From: Streptomyces sclerotialus
GTDB lineage: Bacteria > Actinomycetota > Actinomycetes > Streptomycetales > Streptomycetaceae
Length of the DNA stretch: 64,000 nt
Direction: 5' to 3'
NCBI RefSeq assembly: GCF_040907265.1
Contig: NZ_JBFOHP010000002.1
Span: forward strand, 6,696,001-6,760,000
The notes beneath the pieces were generated by a model, which worked only from the letters and a program-made list of their open reading frames with translations, ran no database searches and had not been told where the DNA came from. The position numbers and the translations under genes are program-made. Positions 51,926 to 61,264 of this stretch are shown piece after piece; position 1 is the first letter of the stretch, and every line of letters begins with the position of its first letter.

Positions 51926-52996
51926 ATGACCAGCGACGTTCCCAACCCGCGCACCTCCCGCCACCCCGAGCTCGCCCGCACCCTCGCCCGCCGCGGGTTC
52001 CTCGGCGTGGCCGCCGGCGCCACCGCGGCAGCCGTCCTCGGCGCCTCGCAGGCACAGGCCGCACAGTCCGGCGGACGGCCCGGGCCCGCCACCGCGCACG
52101 GCCACCGCCCCGTCGTCCCGCCCGGCCGCCTCGGCATCCAGCTCTACACACTCCGCGACAAGACCTCGACCCTCGGCTTCGCCAGAGTCTTCGAAGAGCT
52201 GGCCCGCTACGGGTACGACGAGGTGGAGTTCGCCGGGTACACGCAGGGCTCGGCCGGGCCCATCAGCCTGGCCCAGCTGAAGCGCCTGATGAGGAACAAC
52301 GGGCTGCGCGGCATCGGCAGCCATGTGGGCTACTACTCGTCCGATCCGAACGCCTACACCTTCGCCACCAACCTCACGAAGGTGCTCGACGACGCCCAGG
52401 CCCTGGGCCTGCCGTACGTCGGCACGGCGTCCGGGCCCAACCGCTACGGGAACACCGTCGACGGCTGGAAGCGCGCCGCCGAGGACTTCAACACCTACGG
52501 AGCGGCGGCGAAGGCCCGCGGCATGCACTTCTACCAGCACAATCACGCGGAGGAGTTCGCCTTCGCCACGGACAACCCGAAGGTGCGGCTCTACGACGTA
52601 CTCCTGGCGGAGACCGACCCCGACCTCGTACGGCTGGAGATGGACATCTACTGGGCCTACGTCGCCCAGTACCGTTTCTCCAGGCGTCCGGACGGCACTC
52701 CCGCGCCCTTCGAGCCGCTCGACTACGTGCTCGCCGACCCGGCCCGCTACCCGCTCTTCCATGTGAAGGACGGCGAGCACGACGACGCGGAGCGCGACGG
52801 CTACCGGATGGTCGACGTGGGCGACGGCGACATCGACTACCGGCGCTTCATCAGCCGCGTGGGTCGCCTCCCCGGCCGGAAGTACCACAACTGGCTCGTC
52901 GAACGTGACGACGCCGTGGACCCCGCGGTCAACCCCGCAGGCTCCCTCACCACCGCCCGCCGCTCCGCTTCCCACCTCCGCCGCCTGCGGGGATAG
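51926..52996 (+). CDS. Tat-exported sugar phosphate isomerase/epimerase-like protein
   Basis: A 356-residue TIM barrel with a Tat signal: LARRGFLGVAAGATAAAVLGAS, ending at A-Q-A near residue 48. Core: LGIQLYTLRDKTSTLGFARVFEELARYGYDEVEFAGYTQ, GSHVGYYSS, HFYQHNHAEEF, VRLEMDIYWAYVAQ, LFHVKDGEHDDAER, and VGDGDIDYRRF contain the expected Glu/Asp/His ligands. An extracytoplasmic member of this family typically belongs to keto-sugar/glycoside breakdown systems. Starts 20 bases after eboF, so it is probably the operon's last gene and links the ebo and glycoside parts. Confidence 0.9.
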   Translation: MTSDVPNPRTSRHPELARTLARRGFLGVAAGATAAAVLGASQAQAAQSGGRPGPATAHGHRPVVPPGRLGIQLYTLRDKTSTLGFARVFEELARYGYDEVEFAGYTQGSAGPISLAQLKRLMRNNGLRGIGSHVGYYSSDPNAYTFATNLTKVLDDAQALGLPYVGTASGPNRYGNTVDGWKRAAEDFNTYGAAAKARGMHFYQHNHAEEFAFATDNPKVRLYDVLLAETDPDLVRLEMDIYWAYVAQYRFSRRPDGTPAPFEPLDYVLADPARYPLFHVKDGEHDDAERDGYRMVDVGDGDIDYRRFISRVGRLPGRKYHNWLVERDDAVDPAVNPAGSLTTARRSASHLRRLRG

Positions 52997-53140
52997 CCGG
53001 GCCCGCGCGTCACACGGCCGACCGCCGCTCCGGACGAACCACTCCGTGAGACCGCGGTTCCGTCCCTTACGTACTCCTCGTCCGGGCCGGGTAGTGTGCC
53101 CCACGATCACGCACTACCCGACCCAGATTGGCGACACGAC

Positions 53141-53530
53141 ATGAGCGAGTGGACGCCCGCGGTGCCGACCACGGCCGGCGGAGACCCGCGCTCCCACGCG
53201 GCCTCCGTATCGGACGAGGCGGCGCGGGAGCGGCTGCTGTACCTGCGCGGCAGCATCGACAACCTCGACGCCGCGCTGGTGCACCTGCTCGCCGAGCGCT
53301 TCAAGTGCACGCAGCAGGTCGGCGAGCTCAAGGCCCGGCACAGCCTGCCGCCCGCCGACCCGGCCCGCGAGGCCACTCAGATCGCCCGGCTGCGCCGGCT
53401 CGCCGAGGACGCCAGACTCGATCCGGCCTTCGCCGAGAAGTTCCTCAACTTCATCATCGAAGAGGTCGTCCGGCACCACAAAGCGATCGCACAGAACGCG
53501 GAAGCGGAAGCGGAAGAAAAGAACGTCTGA
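53141..53530 (+). CDS. chorismate mutase (AroQ fold)
   Basis: A 129-residue helical chorismate mutase, converting chorismate to prephenate. LRGSIDNLDAALVHLLAERFKCTQQVGELKARHSLPPADPARE (in blocks) shows the I-D-x-D/L-D-x-x-L core with Arg/Lys binding residues, and FAEKFLNFIIEEVVRHHKAI is the final helix. The N-terminal ~25 residues are Pro/Thr/Ser-rich. Start ATG 53141; no strong ribosome binding site (GCGACACGAC). It stands alone on this strand; typical of the Streptomyces stand-alone CM. Confidence 0.9.
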   Translation: MSEWTPAVPTTAGGDPRSHAASVSDEAARERLLYLRGSIDNLDAALVHLLAERFKCTQQVGELKARHSLPPADPAREATQIARLRRLAEDARLDPAFAEKFLNFIIEEVVRHHKAIAQNAEAEAEEKNV

Positions 53531-53551
53531 CGCCGTCACCGGGCACGGCCG

Positions 53552-54139
53552 TCACAGGTCCCGCACGAAGGAGACCCGGTCCAGCCCCGGGCCGTCGTAG
53601 TCCGAGTGCACCGCCACACCGTCCTCCGTACGGTCGCCCGGCTCGATCCGGAAGCCCATCCGGGCGTGGTACGCGATGGAGTTCCGGTTCACGGGGCTGG
53701 TGACGGAGCGTACGCGGGACCGGCCGTGGCCGCGGGCGATGTCGAAGAAGCGCTGGTAAAGGGCGCTGCCCAGGCCGCCGCGCTGCGCCTCCGGGTGCAC
53801 ACCCACGAAGTGGATGTACGCCGTCCCCGGGTCGGTCTGGGACAGGAAGCCGATGAGGAACGCCCGTAGCACGGCCCCATCGGCTCCGCCGGGCGTCTCG
53901 CCCTCCGAGCCCGCCGGGCCGGGCTCCTCCACGAGGAGACTCGTCTCCGAGAAGTGCTGGAGGAACAGCCGGGGCACCAGAAGACGGCGCTGCTGGGCGC
54001 CTGCCTCGCCGCCCTGACCGCCCCACCAGTCGGTCAGCGCCCCTTGGAGCACCGAGTGGTCCGAGGGGCGCGGATGCCGCACTGTGAGACCGGGCGGGAA
54101 CGGTCCGGTCGGTTCCAGGTCACTGGCTCGTACACTCAT
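53552..54139 (-). CDS. GNAT family N-acetyltransferase
   Basis: A 195-residue acetyltransferase. The acetyl-CoA motif A is IHFVGVHPEAQRGGLGSALYQRFFDIARGHGRS at about 110-140 (R/Q-x-x-G-x-G/A pattern RGGLGS), followed by VRSVTSPVNRNSIAYHARMGFRIEPGD, the usual motif B with a conserved Asn-x-x-S-x-x-x-Y-x-x-x-G-F. Start ATG 54139. Convergent with chorismate mutase; 9 bases past the MFS gene end. Substrate unknown. Confidence 0.9.
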   Translation of the reverse strand: MSVRASDLEPTGPFPPGLTVRHPRPSDHSVLQGALTDWWGGQGGEAGAQQRRLLVPRLFLQHFSETSLLVEEPGPAGSEGETPGGADGAVLRAFLIGFLSQTDPGTAYIHFVGVHPEAQRGGLGSALYQRFFDIARGHGRSRVRSVTSPVNRNSIAYHARMGFRIEPGDRTEDGVAVHSDYDGPGLDRVSFVRDL

Positions 54140-54148
54140 ACGGAGAGC

Positions 54149-55516
54149 CTAGGGGGCGCGGACCGTCACCCCGGGCCGGTTCGCAGGCCTCTTCAGGAAC
54201 AGCGACAGCCCGGCCGCCAGCAGCCCCACACAGCCGGCCGTCGCGTACGCGCCCTCGTAGCCCCACGACGCCACCACCGCAGCGCCCAGGCCGCCGCCGA
54301 TCAGCCCGGAGACCAGCTTCGAGCTGTAGACCAGGCCGTAGTTGGAGGCGTTGTTGTTCTCCCCGAAGTAGTCCGGCACAAGGGCGGCGAAGAGCGGGAA
54401 GAACGCGCCGCCGCCGAAGCCGGACACGAAGGCGAAGACCAGGAACAGCGGCTCGTCGGCGGTCTCACCGGCCCACAGGACGCCGAACTGGGCGAGCCCC
54501 AGGACGAGGCACACGTACGTGAGCGTCACCCGGCGCCCGAGGCGGTCCGAGAGCCAGCCCACGACACCGCGCCCGGTGCCGTTGACGACGGACATGATGC
54601 CCATGGAGGACGCCGCGACAAGGGGACCGAATCCGACGTCCTTGGCGAACGGCACCTGGAAGGAGATGCCGAAGATGGAGACGCCCGCAGTACAGAGCAG
54701 GCAGGCCCACATGAGGGGCAGCATGCCCGTACGTATCGCCTCGCGGGGCGTGAACTGGCCCGCGGCGGGCGGATTCTTGCGCAGTGCCTGCGCGGTACGC
54801 CCCTGAGTGGGGCGTGCGAGCGGGTCGACGTGCGCCGGCCACCAGTTCTTCGGCGGGTCCTTGAAGAACATCCCCGCCACCGCCGTCACCAGCAGGACGT
54901 ACAGGCCCACCAGGTCGAGCACCTGCCGGTAGTTCCCGGCGTCGAAGCCGTACGAGAAGAGGAAGATGAAGGGCACGGCCCCGTAGGCGAAGCCGCCGTT
55001 GACGAACCCCGTCTTGCCGCCCCGGCGCTCCGGATACCACTTGCCGACCGTGTTGATGCACGTGGCGTACACGAGGCCGGAGCCGGTGCCACCGAGCACA
55101 CCGAAGCCGGCGATCGCCCACCAGATGGACGGGGCGTGCGCGAGGCTGACGAAGCCCAGCAGCGCCAGGCCCGAGCCGGTCAGCATGGCCGCCCGGCTGG
55201 AAAGTAAGCCCTTCTCCCGCAGCCGGCCGGCGGGGAAGGCCACCGCCGCCTGGAAGAAGACCCATACGCTCAGCACCCAGAACGTGCCGGTGTGGCTCCA
55301 GTGATGTGCTTCGGAGAGCGTCGCTTCGGCGGCACCGTAGGCGTACTCGAACACGCTGATCCCCATCATGGCCACCCACGGGAGCAGCACCATGGTCCAG
55401 CGCGGATAGCCGAGGATCTCCCGGTCCGTGGCACCGACCCGGTAGACCCTTCCCTGTTCGTCGGTGATGTCACGTACCCGTCCTGGTCGCGGGGCCGTGA
55501 TCTCCTCGGCGGTCAT
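54149..55516 (-). CDS. OFA-type MFS transporter (oxalate/formate antiporter-like)
   Basis: A 455-residue 12-helix major-facilitator protein of the oxalate/formate antiporter family. DIGYP-like start REILGYPRWTMVLLPWVAMMGISVFEYAYGAAE, conserved FGVLGGTGSGLVYATCINTVGKWYPERRGGKTGFVNGGFAYGA (long loop after TM4, in blocks) and SVVNGTGRGVVGWLSDRLGRR between TM8 and 9. The cytoplasmic N-terminal lead is 40 residues. GGGAGGCGAAG precedes ATG. Last gene of the minus-strand operon, consistent with importing oxalate or a related carboxylate and exporting formate. Confidence 0.9.
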   Translation of the reverse strand: MTAEEITAPRPGRVRDITDEQGRVYRVGATDREILGYPRWTMVLLPWVAMMGISVFEYAYGAAEATLSEAHHWSHTGTFWVLSVWVFFQAAVAFPAGRLREKGLLSSRAAMLTGSGLALLGFVSLAHAPSIWWAIAGFGVLGGTGSGLVYATCINTVGKWYPERRGGKTGFVNGGFAYGAVPFIFLFSYGFDAGNYRQVLDLVGLYVLLVTAVAGMFFKDPPKNWWPAHVDPLARPTQGRTAQALRKNPPAAGQFTPREAIRTGMLPLMWACLLCTAGVSIFGISFQVPFAKDVGFGPLVAASSMGIMSVVNGTGRGVVGWLSDRLGRRVTLTYVCLVLGLAQFGVLWAGETADEPLFLVFAFVSGFGGGAFFPLFAALVPDYFGENNNASNYGLVYSSKLVSGLIGGGLGAAVVASWGYEGAYATAGCVGLLAAGLSLFLKRPANRPGVTVRAP

Positions 55517-55549
55517 CTCACTTCGCCTCCCTGTCGGTCACATACGGAC

Positions 55550-55606
55550 GAGCTGGATGGATGCAGATGAGCTGGACGGATGCAGACGAGCTGGATGGAT
55601 GCACAG
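55550..55606 (+). repeat. three tandem 19-base repeats between transporter and synthetase genes
   Basis: GAGCTGGATGGATGCAGAT with one or two changes per copy at 55550, 55569 and 55588. It fills the gap between the acyl-CoA synthetase stop and the transporter start and could affect expression of the latter. Confidence 0.85.
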
Positions 55607-55628
55607 GACTCGGGATGTAGAGGGCGCC

Positions 55629-57968
55629 TCACAGCAGCCCCGCGGCCCGGGCCCAGCGGTATTTCGCGCCGAGCACCGCGACCGGGCGCTCGGTGGTGTA
55701 GGGGTACGCGACCACGCCGCGCGCGAAGAGGTACGCGCAGGCTTCCTCGACCTCGGTGTCCCCGGCGAGCGACGCCACCACCGGCTTCTCGATTCCCTGG
55801 GCGCGGAACTCCGCGACGACGCGGGCCGTTAGCTCGGCGAAGACCATGGGAGGGGTGACGATCGTATGCCAGTAACCCAGCACCAGCGCGTGGATGCGCG
55901 GGTCCCGCATGCCCAGCCGGATCGTCGCCTCATAGGTCGAAGGCGGCTCGCCGCCGGTGATGTCGACCGGGTTGCCCGCCGCGCCGAACGGCGGGATGAA
56001 GCGCCGGAAAGCCGCGTCCAGGTCGTCCGGGATCGCCATCAGCGACAGCCCGTTGTCCACGATCGCGTCGGAGAGCAGCACCCCCGAGCCGCCGGCGCCG
56101 GTGATGATGACGACGTTGTCCCCGCGCGGTGTGGGCAGCACCGGCAGCGCCCGCGCGTACTCGAGCATGTCGTTCAGGCCCGGCGCCCGGATGACGCCCG
56201 CCTGCCGCAGGATGTCGTCGTACACCGCGTCATCGCCCGCGAGCGCGCCGGTGTGCGAGCCGGCGGCCCGTGCCCCCGCGCCGGTGCGCCCCGCCTTGAG
56301 CACCACGATCGGCTTCTTGCGTACGGTCTCCCGCGCCGCCTCGACGAAGGCCCGGCCGTCCTTGAGGTCCTCCAGGTGCATCGCGATGCACCTGGTGTTC
56401 TCGTCCTCGCCGAAGTAGGTGAGCAGGTCGTCCTCGTCCACGTCCGACTTGTTGCCGAGCCCGACGATCGCCGAGACGCCGGTCTTCGTGGACCTGGCGA
56501 AGCCCAGGATCGCCATGCCGATGCCTCCGGACTGCGAGGTCAGCGCGACGGGCCCCTTCACGTCGTAGGGCGTGCAGAAGGTGGCGCACAGGTCCTGCCA
56601 GGTCGAGTAGTAGCCGTAGATGTTCGGCCCGAGCAGACGTACGCCGTGCTCCTCGGCGATCGACACGATGCGATCCTGCAGCGCGTGCTCGCCGGTCTCC
56701 GCGAAGCCCGACGGGATCAGCACGGCGTTCGGAATCCCCTTCCTGCCGACCTCCTCCAGAGCCGCGGGCACGAACTTCGCGGGGATCGCGAAGACCGCCA
56801 CGTCCACCTCACCCGGTACGTCCAGCACCGTCCGGTACGCCTTCCGGCCGAGGATGTCGTCGGCCCTGGGGTTCACCGGATGGATGGCCCCGGGGAAGCC
56901 GCCGTCGATGAGGTTGCGCATCACCGAGTTGCCGATCTTCCCCGGCTCGCCGGAGGCCCCGACGACCGCCACGGACCGCGGCCGCATCAGCCGCCGCATC
57001 GCACCGAGGATCTCCGCACGCGAGTACCGCCGGCGCGCCGTGCCCGGACCGGCACCGAGCAGTACGCGCACGTCAGCGGCGAGCACGCCGTCCGCCGAGG
57101 CGAACACCGGATTGAGGTCGACCTCCGCGATCTCCGGGAAGTCGGCGGCCAGGTGGGAGGCCCGGACGAGCAGTCCGGCCAGCGCGTCGCGGTTCACGGG
57201 CGGCCCGCCCCGTACGCCGCGCAGCACCTCCGCCGCCCGGATACCGTCCAGCATCGACTCGGCGTCCGCCCGCGAGACAGGCGCCAGCCGGAAGGTGACG
57301 TCCTTCAGCACCTCCACGAGCACGCCACCGAGCCCGAAGGCCACGACCTTCCCGAACGTCGGATCGGTGACCGCCCCGACGATCACTTCCTGGCCGCCCG
57401 CGGGCACCATCTGCTGCACCTGCACGCCGGTGATCCGCGCCGCCGGGTCGTACGCCCTGGCATTGCTCACGATCGCACTGAAGGCGTCCCGCACCTCCGC
57501 CGCCGAACCCAGGCCCACCCGTACCCCGCCCGCATCCGTCTTGTGCAGGATGTCCGGCGAGACGATCTTGAGTACCACGGGGAACCCGATCCGGTCCGCC
57601 AGCGCGACGGCCTCGTCCGCGCACTCCGCCAGCCCCTCGGCCGGCGTCGGAATCCCGTACGCGTCCGCGATCCGCTTGCCTTCGGGAGCGGTGAGCGCGC
57701 TCCGCCCCTCGGCGCGCGCGGCCCGTAGCACGGCCCGCACGGCCTCCTTGTCCACGTCCGCCACGGCGTTCCTGTCCGCGTTCGTCACGGTGTCCTGGTC
57801 CGCGTCCGTCACGGCGTCCTGGGCCACGTCCGCCACGGCGGCCGTGCCCGCTGCCCTGGCTCCGGCGCTCGCTGCCACGGTTCCTGCGCCTGCTGCCACG
57901 GTTCCTGCGCCCTCTGACATGGTTCCAGTACCCTGCTGCGCCGTGGTTCCTGTGCTCTGCTGCGCCAT
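55629..57968 (-). CDS. acetate--CoA ligase family protein (NDP-forming acyl-CoA synthetase)
   Basis: A 779-residue enzyme of the acyl-CoA synthetase (NDP-forming)/Pat superfamily. After ~80 low-complexity residues (Gly/Thr/Ala, then Asp/Ala units), an ATP-grasp domain comes first (~85-295; ALADRIGFPVVLKIVSPDILHKTDAGGVRVGL), then a CoA-binding Rossmann domain (~330-430; MRPRSVAVVGASGEPGKIGNSV) and the ligase domains (GPVALTSQSGGIGMAILGFA; AGSHTGALAGDDAVYDDILRQAG; VIITGAGGSGVLLSDAIVDNG). Starts three bases after the frc stop. Likely activates the acid (oxalate, formate or a hydroxy acid) or recycles acyl-CoA in this operon. Confidence 0.88.
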   Translation of the reverse strand: MAQQSTGTTAQQGTGTMSEGAGTVAAGAGTVAASAGARAAGTAAVADVAQDAVTDADQDTVTNADRNAVADVDKEAVRAVLRAARAEGRSALTAPEGKRIADAYGIPTPAEGLAECADEAVALADRIGFPVVLKIVSPDILHKTDAGGVRVGLGSAAEVRDAFSAIVSNARAYDPAARITGVQVQQMVPAGGQEVIVGAVTDPTFGKVVAFGLGGVLVEVLKDVTFRLAPVSRADAESMLDGIRAAEVLRGVRGGPPVNRDALAGLLVRASHLAADFPEIAEVDLNPVFASADGVLAADVRVLLGAGPGTARRRYSRAEILGAMRRLMRPRSVAVVGASGEPGKIGNSVMRNLIDGGFPGAIHPVNPRADDILGRKAYRTVLDVPGEVDVAVFAIPAKFVPAALEEVGRKGIPNAVLIPSGFAETGEHALQDRIVSIAEEHGVRLLGPNIYGYYSTWQDLCATFCTPYDVKGPVALTSQSGGIGMAILGFARSTKTGVSAIVGLGNKSDVDEDDLLTYFGEDENTRCIAMHLEDLKDGRAFVEAARETVRKKPIVVLKAGRTGAGARAAGSHTGALAGDDAVYDDILRQAGVIRAPGLNDMLEYARALPVLPTPRGDNVVIITGAGGSGVLLSDAIVDNGLSLMAIPDDLDAAFRRFIPPFGAAGNPVDITGGEPPSTYEATIRLGMRDPRIHALVLGYWHTIVTPPMVFAELTARVVAEFRAQGIEKPVVASLAGDTEVEEACAYLFARGVVAYPYTTERPVAVLGAKYRWARAAGLL

Positions 57969-57971
57969 CGG

Positions 57972-59432
57972 TCAGATCACCCCGTCCGCCCTGAGCAGTG
58001 CCACTTCCTCGTCACCCAGCCCGAGCTCGCCGACGTACACCGCCTCGTTGTGTTCACCGAGCAGCGGCGAGCGCTCGATGTCGACGGGGGAGTCGGACAG
58101 CTTCAAGGGGGAGCCGACCGTGGTGAAACGACCGCGTTCGGGGTGCTCGACCTCGACGACCATGCCGTTCTCGGCCAGCGACGCGTCCTCGACGATCTCC
58201 CTCGTCGACAGGATCGGTCCGCACGGGACGTCGTGGGCGTTGAGCCGCTCCAGCACCTCCCACTTGGGCAGGGTGCTGCTCCACTCCTCGATGAGCTGGA
58301 ACATCTTGCCGAGTTTGGGCAGCCGGGCCTCCGGTGTCGCCCATTCCGGATCGTCGGCCAGTTCGGGCCGGCCTATGAGGGAGGTGATCGGCCGCCAGCC
58401 GACGGGCTGGACAATCACATACACGTAGTCGTTCGGCCCGCCGGGTGCGCACTTCACGGCCCACCCCGGCTGCCCGCCACCGCTGGCATTGCCCGAGCGA
58501 GGTACCTCGTCGCCGAAGTCCTTGTTCGGATACTCCGCCAACGGCCCGTGCGCCAGCCGCTGCTGATCGCGCAGCTTGACCCGGCAGAGGTTCAGCACGG
58601 CGTGCTGCATGGCCACGTTGACCCGCTGGCCCCGCCCGGTGTGCTCGCGCTGGTACAGCGCGGCGAGGATGCCGGCCACCGCGTGCACCCCGGTCCCCGA
58701 GTCGCCGATCTGCGCCCCGGTGGCCAGCGGCGGCCCGTCCTCGAAGCCGGTCGTGGCCATGGATCCGCCCATGGCCTGTGCCACCACCTCGTACGCCTTG
58801 AATTTGGTGTACGGCCCCTCGCCGAACCCCTTGATGGAGGCATAGACGATCCTCGGATTGATCTCCTGGATCCGCTCCCAGGAGAACCCCATCCGGTCCA
58901 CGGCGCCCGGCCCGAAGTTCTCCACCATCACATCACTGCGCCCGATCAGCTCCGTCAGGATCTCCTTCCCGCGCTCGGTCTTGGTGTTGAGCGTGATGCT
59001 CCGCTTGTTGCAGTTGAGCATCGTGAAGTAGAGGGAGTCGACGTCGGGCAGGTCGCGCAGCTGCCGGCGGGTGATGTCACCGCTCGGCGCCTCCAGCTTG
59101 ACCACGTCAGCGCCCAGCCAGGCGAGCAGCTGAGTGGCGGACGGGCCGGACTGCACGTGCGTCATGTCGAGGACGCGCACGCCGGCGAGAGCCTTCCCCG
59201 GGCGCTCCTCGGCCGACCGGCGGCTCCGGTTCTGGGCCGGTCGGTCGCTCCGGTCCCCAGCCGGTCGGCCGCTCCGGTCCCCGGCCGGTTGGTCGTTCCG
59301 GCCCCCGGCTGTTCGGTCACGTCGGACCCCGGCCGGTTGGTCGTTCCGCTCCCCGGCCGTTCGGTCACGTCGGACCCCGGCCGGTCGATCGTTCCGGTCC
59401 CCGGCCGTTCGGTCGCTTCGATCCTTGGCCAT
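57972..59432 (-). CDS. frc: formyl-CoA:oxalate CoA-transferase-type CoA-transferase (class III)
   Basis: A 486-residue family III CoA-transferase. From ~75 on it closely follows the E. coli YfdW/Frc layout: [46 protein letters not shown], the catalytic Asp in [14 protein letters not shown] (G-D-S-x-T-G), and the glycine loop SGGGQPGW. The first ~75 residues are Arg/Asp/Ala/Gly/Pro units derived from tandem repeats (about 59215-59420) with no counterpart in Frc. GAGGAG precedes ATG 59432. Together with the ThDP enzyme upstream it forms the core of an oxalate or 2-hydroxyacyl-CoA pathway. Confidence 0.9.
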   Translation of the reverse strand: MAKDRSDRTAGDRNDRPAGVRRDRTAGERNDQPAGVRRDRTAGGRNDQPAGDRSGRPAGDRSDRPAQNRSRRSAEERPGKALAGVRVLDMTHVQSGPSATQLLAWLGADVVKLEAPSGDITRRQLRDLPDVDSLYFTMLNCNKRSITLNTKTERGKEILTELIGRSDVMVENFGPGAVDRMGFSWERIQEINPRIVYASIKGFGEGPYTKFKAYEVVAQAMGGSMATTGFEDGPPLATGAQIGDSGTGVHAVAGILAALYQREHTGRGQRVNVAMQHAVLNLCRVKLRDQQRLAHGPLAEYPNKDFGDEVPRSGNASGGGQPGWAVKCAPGGPNDYVYVIVQPVGWRPITSLIGRPELADDPEWATPEARLPKLGKMFQLIEEWSSTLPKWEVLERLNAHDVPCGPILSTREIVEDASLAENGMVVEVEHPERGRFTTVGSPLKLSDSPVDIERSPLLGEHNEAVYVGELGLGDEEVALLRADGVI

Positions 59433-59455
59433 GACAGGGCTCCTCACCTGCATGT

Positions 59456-61264
59456 TCACTTGTACATGGTCTGGTTCATCGTTCCGGGGGCGTACGCGTC
59501 GGGATCGACCCAGACGTTGATCAGCGACGGCTTCCCGGACTCGCGCGCCCGCCGCAGCGCCGGCCCGATATCGGCGGGATCGCGGACCTCCTCGCCATAA
59601 CCGCCGAGCATCCGCGCGAACTGGTCGTACGGCACGTCCCCGAGCGTGTTGCCGACCCGCTCCCGCGCGTCCCCGTACTTGGCGCGCTGCCCGTAACGGA
59701 TCTGATTCATCGAGGAGTTGTTGCCGACGATCCCGACGAACGGCAGGTCGAAGCGCACCAGCGTGTCAAAATCCCACCCCGTCAGCGAGAACGCACCGTC
59801 CCCGAAGAGCGCCACGACCTCCTTGTCCGGCCGCGCCTTCTTCGCCGCCATCACGAACGGCACGCCGACGCCGAGCGTCCCCAGCGGCCCCGGATCCATC
59901 CAGTGCCCCGGCGACTTGGGCTGCACGACCTGCCCGGAGAACGTGACGATGTCCCCACCGTCCCCGATGAAGATCGAGTCCTCCGTCAGGAAGTCGTTGA
60001 TCTCGCTGACCAGCCGGTACGGATGGATCGGCACAGCATCGGACCGCAGCTGCGGCAGCCGCTTCCCGATCGCCGTCTGCTCGGCGGCGCGCAGCTCATC
60101 CAGCCACGCCTTCCGCTTGACCGCACCCCCGTTGACGCGACCGCTCGTCGCCTCGGTCACCTGCTTCAGGACCAGGCCGGCATCCCCCACGATCCCCAGA
60201 TCGACGTCCCGGTTCTTCCCCACCGTCCGGTAGTCCAGATCGATCTGCACGACCGTCGCGTCGGGCGAGAGCCGCTTCCCGTACCCCATACGGAAGTCGA
60301 ACGGCGTCCCGACGATCACGATCAGGTCGGCGTTGGCGAACGCGTACCGCCGCGACAGCTGGAAGTGGTGCGGATCGCCGGGCGGCAGCGTCCCACGCCC
60401 CGCACCGTTCATGTAGGCGGGAACGTTCAGCGTCCGTACGAGCTTCACCGCGGCGTCCGTCCCGCGCGTCGTCCACACCTGACTCCCGAGCAGGATCGCC
60501 GGCTTCTCCGCGTGCATCAGCAGATCGGCCAGCTTCTCGACGGCGTCCGGATCGCCGCCCGACCGCGTCGAGGCGCGGTACTGCCCCGCCTTCGGCACCC
60601 GCGCCTTCTCCCGCGGCACCTTCGCGTCCAGCACATCGCGCGGTATCTCCAGGAACGACGGCCCGGGCGCCCCGTGGAAGCACTCGCGGAACGCCATCGA
60701 CACCATGTCGGCGGCGCGCGCGGTGTCCGGCACGGTGGCGGCGAACTTGGTGATCGGCGCCATCATGTCCACGTGCGGCAGATCCTGCAGCGACCCCATC
60801 TTGTGCTGCGTGTGAGCCCCCTGCCCGCCGATCAGCAGCATCGGCGACTCGGCCCGGAACGCATTCGCGACCCCGGTGACCGCATCGGTGGTACCGGGCC
60901 CGGCGGTCACCACGGCACACCCCGGCTTACCGGTGATCCGCGCATACGCGTCAGCAGCATGCGCCGCCACCTGCTCATGCCGTACGTCGATGACGTCGAT
61001 GCCCTCGTCCACACACCCGTCGTAGATGTCGATGATGTGCCCCCCGCAGAGCGTGTAGATCACCTCGACTCCCTCCGCCTTGAGCGCCTTGGCGACGAGA
61101 TGACCTCCGGAAATGAGGTCTTGGGTGGACGGGGAGGGAGGGGCGGACCCATCGGATCGGGGGGCGGACTGGGAGGTGGGCCGGGAGGTAGGCCGGGAGA
61201 TGGGCTCAGAAGCAGGCTGAGAGGACTCGGCGGACTGAACACCTTGATCATTGACCTTGGCCAT
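59456..61264 (-). CDS. ThDP-dependent acyl-CoA lyase/decarboxylase (oxalyl-CoA decarboxylase or 2-hydroxyacyl-CoA lyase type)
   Basis: A 602-residue thiamine-diphosphate enzyme. Domain Pyr: [25 protein letters not shown] has the catalytic Glu of ThDP enzymes; a central FAD/ADP-like domain; and PP domain [36 protein letters not shown] with the GDG...NN Mg-ThDP motif. After a Ser/Pro low-complexity start (~50 residues) the core begins [26 protein letters not shown]. General similarity is to acetolactate synthase, but the operon with frc points to oxalyl-CoA decarboxylase or 2-hydroxyacyl-CoA lyase. First gene of the operon; ATG 61264 after GAAGGGA. Confidence 0.78.
   Translation of the reverse strand: MAKVNDQGVQSAESSQPASEPISRPTSRPTSQSAPRSDGSAPPSPSTQDLISGGHLVAKALKAEGVEVIYTLCGGHIIDIYDGCVDEGIDVIDVRHEQVAAHAADAYARITGKPGCAVVTAGPGTTDAVTGVANAFRAESPMLLIGGQGAHTQHKMGSLQDLPHVDMMAPITKFAATVPDTARAADMVSMAFRECFHGAPGPSFLEIPRDVLDAKVPREKARVPKAGQYRASTRSGGDPDAVEKLADLLMHAEKPAILLGSQVWTTRGTDAAVKLVRTLNVPAYMNGAGRGTLPPGDPHHFQLSRRYAFANADLIVIVGTPFDFRMGYGKRLSPDATVVQIDLDYRTVGKNRDVDLGIVGDAGLVLKQVTEATSGRVNGGAVKRKAWLDELRAAEQTAIGKRLPQLRSDAVPIHPYRLVSEINDFLTEDSIFIGDGGDIVTFSGQVVQPKSPGHWMDPGPLGTLGVGVPFVMAAKKARPDKEVVALFGDGAFSLTGWDFDTLVRFDLPFVGIVGNNSSMNQIRYGQRAKYGDARERVGNTLGDVPYDQFARMLGGYGEEVRDPADIGPALRRARESGKPSLINVWVDPDAYAPGTMNQTMYK

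Noticed and set aside
31695..53000. A conventional secondary-metabolite cluster (PKS/NRPS)
   Set aside because: No ketosynthase, adenylation-carrier or terpene cyclase domain is visible; the only biosynthetic hallmark is UbiA with mIPS and the Ebo proteins.
43320..60200. CRISPR array
   Set aside because: Tandem repeats here are contiguous without unique spacers and lie in frame or as minisatellites; no cas genes occur.
59456..61264. A true acetolactate synthase for branched-chain amino acids
   Set aside because: No regulatory subunit or ilv genes adjoin; operon context with frc, synthetase and OFA transporter points to CoA-linked carboxylate metabolism.
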